29,279 nt of DNA from DASQFY01 sp036397815 (GTDB lineage: Bacteria; Chloroflexota; Limnocylindria; QHBO01): NCBI GenBank assembly GCA_036397815.1, contig DASWIE010000081.1, positions 1 through 29,279 on the forward strand. Direction: 5' to 3'. This document shows positions 24,188 through 29,279 of the stretch, piece by piece. The position numbers were made by a program, and so were the translations under genes. The notes beneath the pieces were generated by a model that was not told the DNA's origin, ran no database searches, and was given only the letters and a program-made list of their open reading frames with translations. The stretch's first letter is position 1. Each line of letters begins with the position of its first letter.

Positions 24188-25180
24188 CGCCCGCTCGTGG
24201 ACGCTGAGCGCGAACCGATCGGTCATGCCAGCCACGTAGTCGGCCACCTGGACCACCAGTAGTGCCTCGTGTTCGCGGTAGGTATCCGGAATCTCGCCGG
24301 GATGAGCGAGATGATGGTCGACCAGCTCGCGCAGGGTCCTGATGGCTCGCAGCTGCTGGCCGCGCTGGTCGGGCGATTGGTAGACCCGATCGAACATGAA
24401 GTCGCGAAGGTCGTGCATGACCGCCAGCGTCTGGTCGTCCATGCGCACCTCGCCGACCAGCACCGAGTGATCGACCACCGCCTCGATCATCTCGCCGATC
24501 CAGACCCGGCCGGGCGCCCCGAAGCGGGCAACCACGGCGCGGGGGAACGAGTCCGGCTGCAGAACGCCCGCGCGGATCGCGTCCAGCGCGTCATGGGAGA
24601 GATAGGCGATCCGGTCGGCGTAGCGAACGCAGAAGGCCTCCGGGGTGGCGGGCGGTGGCGAGATCCGCCACGAATGGGCGCGGATCCCGTCGCGCACCTC
24701 CCAGCTGAGGTTGAGGTCCTCCAGGACCTCGAAGACGCGGACGCTCTGGGCCGCGTGGTGCCAGCCATCGGGCGGAAAGTAGGGAGAGAGCGCCTCCTCG
24801 CCGGTGTGACCGAAGGGCGTATGCCCGACGTCGTGGCCAAGGGCGATCGCCTCGGCCAGCGTCTCGTTGAGGCTCAGCGCGGCGGCGAGGGCGCGCGCGA
24901 TCTGAGCCACCTGCAGGGTGTGGGTCAGCCGTGTGACGAAGTGGTCGCCATCGGGATTGATGAAGACCTGGGTCTTGTGCTTCAGCCGCCGGAAGGCCTT
25001 GGCATGGATGATCCGGTCCCGGTCGCGCTCGAACGCCGTGCGCAGCTCGTCCGGCGACTCGGGGCGCTCTCGCCCGCGCGAGGCTGACGATCGCGTCGCG
25101 AGTGGACTGAGGCGCTCCTCCTCAGCTTCGCGCGCCAGGCGATCCCGCCGGCGCAGGGCGCCGGCTGCATCGGTCTGCAT
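24176..25180 (-). CDS. dgt: dGTPase-like HD-domain deoxynucleotide triphosphohydrolase
   Basis: 334 residues from ATG 25180; the more distant ATG 25243 adds residues without family support. RTAFERDRDRIIHAKAFRRLKHKTQVF (48-74) and the HD set His87, His116-Asp117 (RLTHTLQVAQIARALA and AIALGHDVGHTPFGHTGEEAL) are diagnostic of bacterial dNTP triphosphohydrolases. RYADRIAYLSHDALDAI completes the metal site. These enzymes hydrolyse dNTPs to nucleoside and triphosphate and adjust the dNTP pool; specificity for dGTP is not certain from sequence. Convergent with the 23804 gene. Confidence 0.94.
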   Translation of the reverse strand: MQTDAAGALRRRDRLAREAEEERLSPLATRSSASRGRERPESPDELRTAFERDRDRIIHAKAFRRLKHKTQVFINPDGDHFVTRLTHTLQVAQIARALAAALSLNETLAEAIALGHDVGHTPFGHTGEEALSPYFPPDGWHHAAQSVRVFEVLEDLNLSWEVRDGIRAHSWRISPPPATPEAFCVRYADRIAYLSHDALDAIRAGVLQPDSFPRAVVARFGAPGRVWIGEMIEAVVDHSVLVGEVRMDDQTLAVMHDLRDFMFDRVYQSPDQRGQQLRAIRTLRELVDHHLAHPGEIPDTYREHEALLVVQVADYVAGMTDRFALSVHERASRR

Positions 25181-25274
25181 GAACCGATGATGGACGATCG
25201 GCCCAAGCTGCGGGGGACCTTCGGCTCGATGGTTTTGGGCCATGCGGGTCAGGGCGGATCCGGCGTAGGGTTCC

Positions 25275-25280
25275 TATGCT
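25275..25280 (+). promoter_or_regulatory. candidate -10 box upstream of the amidase gene
   Basis: TATGCT at 25275-25280, 36 bp before the ATG at 25317; no convincing -35 box. The gene has a good GGAGG ribosome site (CCGGAGGTCCAGC). The 136-bp gap between dgt and this gene holds nothing else that I recognise. Confidence 0.35.
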
Positions 25281-25316
25281 CGATCACGACGCTAGCGAAC
25301 CCGCCGGAGGTCCAGC

Positions 25317-27302
25317 ATGACGATCCGTCGCCTCCGCGCCCGCCTGGGCGCCGCTCTCACCGCCGCGCTCCTGCTCACCGGCCTGGCGCCAGCGGCGCCG
25401 GCAGCGGCGCCCGGCCCGGTCAAGGTGCAGGCCTCCGAGCTGACGGCACCGGTGGCGGGGTCCCATGACTTTGCGATCCCGGACGGCACGACGCACATCG
25501 CCATCCACTGGCCCGGCGAGCCGAACGCGGCGCTGCAGGCTGCGCTGAGCGCAGACGGAACGACCTTCGCGGAGCCGATGCAGGTCGAGATCGACGACGT
25601 CGGCGCGGCGCGCGAAGACGGCCACACCTACGGCGCGCTGATGGCGGCTGACGGGATGCGGGCGGTGCGGGTCACCACCGACCGGCCGCTGCCGGAGGTC
25701 TCGGTCCTGGCCCTCGACGCCGCGGGCCAGGTGACGACGCAGCTCGGATTCGGGGCGACCGCCGTCGCAACAAGCTCAGGCGCTGCCGTCATCCCGCGCA
25801 GCGGCTGGGGCGCCGACGAGTCCCTGCGCTTCGACGCCAATGGAGAAGAGCTCTGGACTCGCGAGTACTTCCCGATCCAGAAGCTGGTGGTCCACCACAC
25901 CGCCGGTGCGAACCACGATGCGAACCCGGCCGCAACGGTACGCGCCATCTACTACTACCACGCGGTCACCCAGGGCTGGGGCGACATCGGGTACCACTAC
26001 CTGATCGACGATGCCGGGCGCGTCTACGAGGGTCGCTACTCGCGCGACTACCCAACCGGCACCATGCCCAGTGCGGATGACGCCCAGGGTTGGGGCGTCG
26101 TCGCCGGGCACGCGCGCGGGTACAACGCGGGCAGCCTCGGCTTCTCCGTGCTTGGCACCTACACGTCGGAGGCACCGACCACCGCCGCACAAGGGTCCCT
26201 CGTGCGCATGCTCGCCTGGGCTTCGATCAAGCACGGCCTGGACCCTCGCGGCAGCGGAACCTACGTCAACCCCATCAGCGGCGCGACCGTCTCGACCTCG
26301 AACATCGCGGGCCACCGCGACTACAACTCCACCGCGTGTCCGGGAGGCGTCTTCTACGGGCTCCTGCCTGAGATCCGCAACGACGTCGCCGCAGAGCTGG
26401 TGGAGCGGTTTGGTGGCGCGGATCGCTATGGCACCGCGGCCGCGATCTCGGCGCGGTTCTTCCCGAGCGCATCGACCGTCATGGTCGCGAACGGCACGAA
26501 CTTCCCCGATGCACTGGCCGGCGGTCCCGTCGCCGCGCAGCTCGGCGCGCCGTTGCTGCTGACCCGGCCGTACGAGCTGCCCGGCGTCACCCGGACCGAG
26601 ATCCAACGGCTGGCCCCCGAGCGTATCTTCGTGCTGGGCGGTCCAGCCTCGATCAACGACGCCGTCCTGGCCGAGCTGGCGGCCCTGGCTCCCATCGGCG
26701 GCGCGATACGCCTGGGTGGCGCCGACCGCTTTGAGACCGCGGCGGCGATCTCGTCGTCTTACTTCCTGACCGCGTCAATCGTGCTGGTCGCCAATGGCCT
26801 CAACTTCCCGGACGCATTGGCCGGCGGGCCCGCGGCGGCGTACCTCGACGCGCCCCTGCTGCTGGTGCGGCCAGACGAGATCCCGGACGCGACGCGCCTC
26901 GAGCTCCAGCGGCTGGCGCCGGCCCAGATAGTTGTGCTCGGCGGAACCGGCGCCGTGTCGGCGGCGGTCCAGAGTGAGCTCGGGACGTACGCCAGTTCGG
27001 GCACGGGCCGGCTCGGTGGCGCGGATCGCTACGCCACCGCGGTGGCGATCAGCGCCATTCTCCCTAACAGCAGGAGCGTGCTGCTGGCCAGTGGCGGAAA
27101 CTTCCCCGATGCGCTGGCGGGCGGCCCCGCCGCCGCCCGGCTGGGGGCAGGGCTGCTGCTCGTGCAGCCCACGACCACGCCAGCGGCGACCGGGTCCGAG
27201 TTGGCGCTGCTGCGCCCGATCTGGGTGTCGACACTGGGTGGACCCGCGTCCGTCAGCGATGCCGTGATGGTGCAGGTCCGAGGTGTGCTCGGCATCCACT
27301 GA
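25317..27302 (+). CDS. secreted N-acetylmuramoyl-L-alanine amidase with three CWB2 repeats
   Basis: 661 residues, ATG 25317 with GGAGG upstream. A signal peptide (Arg-rich start, hydrophobic core, APAAPAAAPG cleavage region near 25-32) is followed by a ~120-residue beta-rich linker. A PGRP/amidase_2 domain starts near 159 (IPRSGWGADESLR) with zinc ligands His193 or His194 (LVVHHTAG), His333 (AGHRDYN) and Cys341 (TACPG); the 8-residue His-Cys spacing equals that of T7 lysozyme. Three CWB2 repeats follow, near 364-460, 466-560 and 562-661, each with GGADRY/F, ANG-NFPDALAGGPVA and VLGGPASI. The enzyme cuts the bond between MurNAc and L-Ala in peptidoglycan; CWB2 units bind anionic wall polymers in Gram-positive S-layer proteins. 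Confidence 0.94.
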   Translation: MTIRRLRARLGAALTAALLLTGLAPAAPAAAPGPVKVQASELTAPVAGSHDFAIPDGTTHIAIHWPGEPNAALQAALSADGTTFAEPMQVEIDDVGAAREDGHTYGALMAADGMRAVRVTTDRPLPEVSVLALDAAGQVTTQLGFGATAVATSSGAAVIPRSGWGADESLRFDANGEELWTREYFPIQKLVVHHTAGANHDANPAATVRAIYYYHAVTQGWGDIGYHYLIDDAGRVYEGRYSRDYPTGTMPSADDAQGWGVVAGHARGYNAGSLGFSVLGTYTSEAPTTAAQGSLVRMLAWASIKHGLDPRGSGTYVNPISGATVSTSNIAGHRDYNSTACPGGVFYGLLPEIRNDVAAELVERFGGADRYGTAAAISARFFPSASTVMVANGTNFPDALAGGPVAAQLGAPLLLTRPYELPGVTRTEIQRLAPERIFVLGGPASINDAVLAELAALAPIGGAIRLGGADRFETAAAISSSYFLTASIVLVANGLNFPDALAGGPAAAYLDAPLLLVRPDEIPDATRLELQRLAPAQIVVLGGTGAVSAAVQSELGTYASSGTGRLGGADRYATAVAISAILPNSRSVLLASGGNFPDALAGGPAAARLGAGLLLVQPTTTPAATGSELALLRPIWVSTLGGPASVSDAVMVQVRGVLGIH

Positions 27303-27418
27303 CGACGCGCCGAGTGCCAGAGTGGGGCGGCCGCGCAATTCGTCTCCTTGCCCAACCTTGGTCCTGGTCTTGCACGCCTGAAGGCCGATTGACACGCACT
27401 GCGAGCGGAGGACTGGAG

Positions 27419-27823
27419 ATGAGCAGCGATGATCGGAAGGGATTTGGGGCCCTAACAGGCGCAACTGGCAGCCTGACGCCCGATGATGTCGACGAGCCCT
27501 TCGTGCCCGCCGAGCAGCGAGAGATCGCTGACCCGAGGCGCGCGCGCGAGGTGACGGCCTCCGTCCACCGGCGCGCCGCGCAACGACAGGCCGAGCCCAA
27601 CGATGCCGGATCGCTGATCGGGAAGGAGCAGATCGCGCCCAACGATCGCGACGGCGGCTACGGATCGGCGCGTGGCCTCGCGCCGGACGACCCGGCCTAC
27701 CGCATGGAGGAGCGGCCAGAGACGGTCGAGCCCCCCGCGGCCGCTCCAGGGCCCGGGCGTCGGCGCGGCGAACCGCGCATCGGCGGCGACGCCACGCAGG
27801 ACCCGGAGAAGGAGCACATGTAA
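27419..27823 (+). CDS. hydrophilic, disordered protein of unknown function
   Basis: 134 residues, ATG 27419 with GGAGG-like sequence (GCGGAGGACTGGAG) upstream. Almost no hydrophobic residues; rich in Asp, Pro, Glu, Arg. Two DPAYRMEE/ DVDEPFVPAEQ stretches are the only notable patches. No signal or membrane helix. It ends with a terminator 6 bp after the stop. I do not recognise a family. The protein may be a stress-induced or interaction protein, which is guesswork. Confidence 0.6.
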   Translation: MSSDDRKGFGALTGATGSLTPDDVDEPFVPAEQREIADPRRAREVTASVHRRAAQRQAEPNDAGSLIGKEQIAPNDRDGGYGSARGLAPDDPAYRMEERPETVEPPAAAPGPGRRRGEPRIGGDATQDPEKEHM

Positions 27824-27828
27824 GCGGG

Positions 27829-27858
27829 GAAAGGCGCGCCGTTCGTGGCGCGCCTTTC
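27829..27858 (+). terminator. terminator hairpin after the 27419 gene
   Basis: GAAAGGCGCGCC (27829-27840) pairs perfectly with GGCGCGCCTTTC (27847-27858) around GTTCGT, six bases after the stop TAA. No T-tract follows on either strand beyond the TTTC of the stem. It also lies 52 bp from the end of the convergent gene. Confidence 0.7.
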
Positions 27859-27910
27859 AGGCGGTGAGTGTGCGAGGCCGCCAGAGGCCGGACCTCCTCG
27901 AGATCGGGCC

Positions 27911-28807
27911 CTACTCTTCGTCGCTTGGCGTGCCGCCGCCCTCGCGAATCTGAGCGGCGGTGTCGACCGATCCCGCCTGGCCGGACGACTCGTCACCACC
28001 CTCGCGGATCTGAGCGGAGGTGTCGATCGAGCCGCCGGCTGCGCCGGACAGGGCGCCGCCCTCGCGGATCTGAGCGGAAGTGTCGATCGAGCCGCCGGCC
28101 GCGCCGGACAGGGCGCCGCCCTCGCGGATCTGAGCGGACGTGTCGGTCGTGCCGGCCTGGCTGGCCGCGCCCGACACGGCACCCCCCTCGCGGATCTGAG
28201 CGGCAGTGCCAGTTGAGCCGGCCTGGCTGGCCGCGCCCGACACGGCACCGCCCTCGCGGATCTGAGCGGCAGTGCCGGTTGAGCCGGTCTGGGCTGCCGA
28301 GAAGGCCGGGCCCTCTCGCAGCTGGGCGGCAGTGCCGGTTGAGCCGGCCTGGGCGGCCGCAAAGGCGGGCCCCTCGCGTAGCTGAGCGGAGGTGTCGACC
28401 GAGATCGCCTGCTGGGCCGACCCGGACTCCGCCTGAAGGCCAGGTGCCAGCGCGATGCCGGCTCCCGCGCCCAAGGCCAATGTTGCTGTAAGGGCGCCAG
28501 CCGCTACGAGCTGGTTCCGAAACCGTCGTGCCGACTCCGCATCCGGGAAGTGGATGCTGATCGCATGCCCTTCGGTGTCATCTTCGTCGAGCCCGATGGT
28601 CGCCACGACGGCGGTCCCGGTTGCGGCTGCGTGCCCCTCGACGTCCTGGTCCGATGGGCTGAGGCGTACTCGCACCTTCTCAGCCTTGCGGGCCAACTCG
28701 ACGTAGCGAGCCTCCCCTGCCGGTGAGTCGAAACTCACGTTTTGGATTTCTCTTTCAGTATCGCCATCGGAGATGCGGATCGCGATCTCCGGTCCAACGG
28801 ACGGCAT
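27911..28807 (-). CDS. membrane protein with eight AQIREGG tandem repeats
   Basis: 298 residues, ATG 28807 with AGGAGG seven bases upstream. An N-terminal ~95-residue soluble domain (EIAIRISDGDTEREIQNVSF to ISIHFPDAESARRFRNQLV) resembles a folded alpha/beta module, followed by one membrane helix (GALTATLALGAGAGIALAPG, about 101-120). The rest is eight repeats of about 20-22 residues, each with D/G-T-S/A-AQ(I/L)REG(G/P): units ending AFAAAQAGS, AFSAAQTGS, two AVSGAASQAGS/T, two ALSGAAGGS, DESSGQAGS and a last GTPSDEE. The repeats are Gly/Ala/Ser-rich and probably extended outside or inside the cell; orientation unknown. No family recognised. Confidence 0.75.
   Translation of the reverse strand: MPSVGPEIAIRISDGDTEREIQNVSFDSPAGEARYVELARKAEKVRVRLSPSDQDVEGHAAATGTAVVATIGLDEDDTEGHAISIHFPDAESARRFRNQLVAAGALTATLALGAGAGIALAPGLQAESGSAQQAISVDTSAQLREGPAFAAAQAGSTGTAAQLREGPAFSAAQTGSTGTAAQIREGGAVSGAASQAGSTGTAAQIREGGAVSGAASQAGTTDTSAQIREGGALSGAAGGSIDTSAQIREGGALSGAAGGSIDTSAQIREGGDESSGQAGSVDTAAQIREGGGTPSDEE
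27930..28404 (-). repeat. in-frame tandem repeat array inside the 27911 gene
   Basis: Two period classes can be seen: 60 bp (28021-28080 versus 28081-28140, which differ at only a few bases) and 66 bp (28151-28216 versus 28217-28282, nearly identical). The repeats keep reading frame. Neighbouring units are more alike than distant ones, which indicates recent stepwise duplication. Confidence 0.8.
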
Positions 28808-28957
28808 GGCTCGGCCTCCTCTATCCCAGCCTGGTGGCTGCTCCTGTGCCGGCCAGCATAGGCCGCACAAGCGAAGCCGCATAGATGGTGGCCGACAGCG
28901 GCGCCGTCCGTCGCCCGACACCAGATCAGTCAGCTCCGAGATGCGGCGAGGGAATGC

Positions 28958-29033
28958 TGGCGCGCCGGACAGGATTCGAACCTGCGACCTTCGGCTCCGG
29001 AGGCCGACGCTCTATCCACTGAGCTACCGGCGC
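28958..29033 (-). tRNA. tRNA-Arg, anticodon CCG
   Basis: 76 nt, with the CCA end encoded. Acceptor GCGCCGG (29033-29027) pairs with CCGGCGC (28968-28962), discriminator G. D arm GCTCAGTGGATAGAGC, anticodon stem TCGGC/GCCGA with loop CTCCGGA (anticodon CCG, reading CGG), variable AGGTC, T arm GCAGG-TTCGAAT-CCTGT. All canonical. The CGG codon is common in high-GC genomes. Confidence 0.98.
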
Positions 29034-29040
29034 CAGTTTC

Positions 29041-29080
29041 GTGGCGGTCCTACGTGCACGAAATCGTGCGTGAAATCCCT
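29041..29080 (-). promoter_or_regulatory. weak candidate promoter for tRNA-Arg
   Basis: On the minus strand TTTCAC is followed after 17 nt by TAGGAC a few bases before the tRNA 5' end. The spacer carries the palindrome GCACGA-AA-TCGTGC (29056-29069). Both hexamers are poor, so this is only a suggestion. The 161-bp gap 29034-29194 shows nothing else that I recognise. Confidence 0.3.
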
Positions 29081-29194
29081 GTTCTCGGCGTGCAGGAGAG
29101 GCCACTTTCGCTTTCGCGGCGGAAGCGTAATGGTAATCCAGCGTAAGCCCCGGCCCGTTTCCAAGGACGCCGGGGGCGCACACAGGAGGCCATC

Positions 29195-29279
29195 ATGGCT
29201 ACCGCCGCGAAGTCCATCGTACCCCACCCGAAGAAGCCCCTGACCAAGGCGCACAAGGCGAAGCTCGTCTCCGCGTTGG
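29195..29279 (+). CDS. partial gene of unknown function at right edge
   Basis: 28 codons beginning MATAAKSIVPHPKKPLTK and continuing AHKAKLVSAL, with AGGAGG (CACAGGAGGCCATC) a few bases before ATG 29195. Lysine-rich and basic, so possibly a nucleic-acid-binding protein, but the family cannot be told from so little. Truncated by the window. Confidence 0.5.
   Translation, partial: MATAAKSIVPHPKKPLTKAHKAKLVSAL

Noticed and set aside
27949..28404. CRISPR-like array of regular repeats
   Set aside because: Repeat units follow each other without unique spacers and stay in frame within a gene having a good ribosome site, so they encode protein repeats.

Overview
The window is high-GC, gene-dense chromosomal DNA from a free-living bacterium. 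It carries weakly conserved -35 boxes, good TATACT/TATGAT/TATGCT -10 boxes and frequent GTG/TTG starts. The hspR-lon pair, several apparently leaderless transcripts, a branched-chain amino acid transporter and cell-wall-binding CWB2 repeats fit a monoderm high-GC lineage. I favour Chloroflexota (Limnocylindria/Ellin6529-like) over Actinomycetota, but this is inference from content and style; no marker here settles it.

Region 1 (1-10009, all minus strand). A heat-shock operon hspR-lon has its own promoter, with a 17-bp palindrome over the -35 box; lon runs off the left edge with its catalytic serine just inside. Upstream of it lies a tightly packed run of nine genes: calcineurin-like phosphoesterase, lipoprotein, universal stress protein, two TrkA-type NAD-binding proteins, a small membrane protein, MoxR ATPase, DUF58 protein and DUF4129 membrane protein. 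Several junctions are ATGA/GTGA/TGATG overlaps, so this is probably one operon read from a near-leaderless promoter at about 10020.

Region 2 (10010-13208). A 506-bp gene-free stretch holds a ~184-bp structured element (copy A) and further nested inverted repeats. Then come rsmG (minus) and, divergently, a small PD-(D/E)XK-like protein, hpt and a four-helix membrane protein (plus). The divergent gap carries three DnaA-box-like sites within 58 bp. A second, inverted copy (B) of the structured element, with perfect 19-bp terminal inverted repeats, follows at 13007-13196.

Region 3 (13209-19285, minus). A complete branched-chain amino-acid-type ABC transporter operon, livK-livH-livM-livG-livF, followed by a 48-residue single-helix protein. 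A strong hairpin separates livK from livH and an inverted repeat covers the livK -35 region. LivM carries an unusual ~220-residue hydrophobic N-terminal extension.

Region 4 (19395-25180). A GNAT acetyltransferase, a NYN-domain protein with a long Arg-Gly/Ala-rich tail and its terminator, a convergent YtxH-like protein, then the overlapping set holB-acylphosphatase-small secreted protein from an apparently leaderless promoter, and a convergent dGTPase-like HD hydrolase.

Region 5 (25181-29279). A secreted zinc amidase fused to three CWB2 repeats, a disordered hydrophilic protein with a hairpin terminator, a convergent membrane protein with eight ~20-residue repeats around AQIREGG, a tRNA-Arg(CCG), and the first 28 codons of an unidentified gene. 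No insertion sequence, phage gene, CRISPR array or rRNA was seen.
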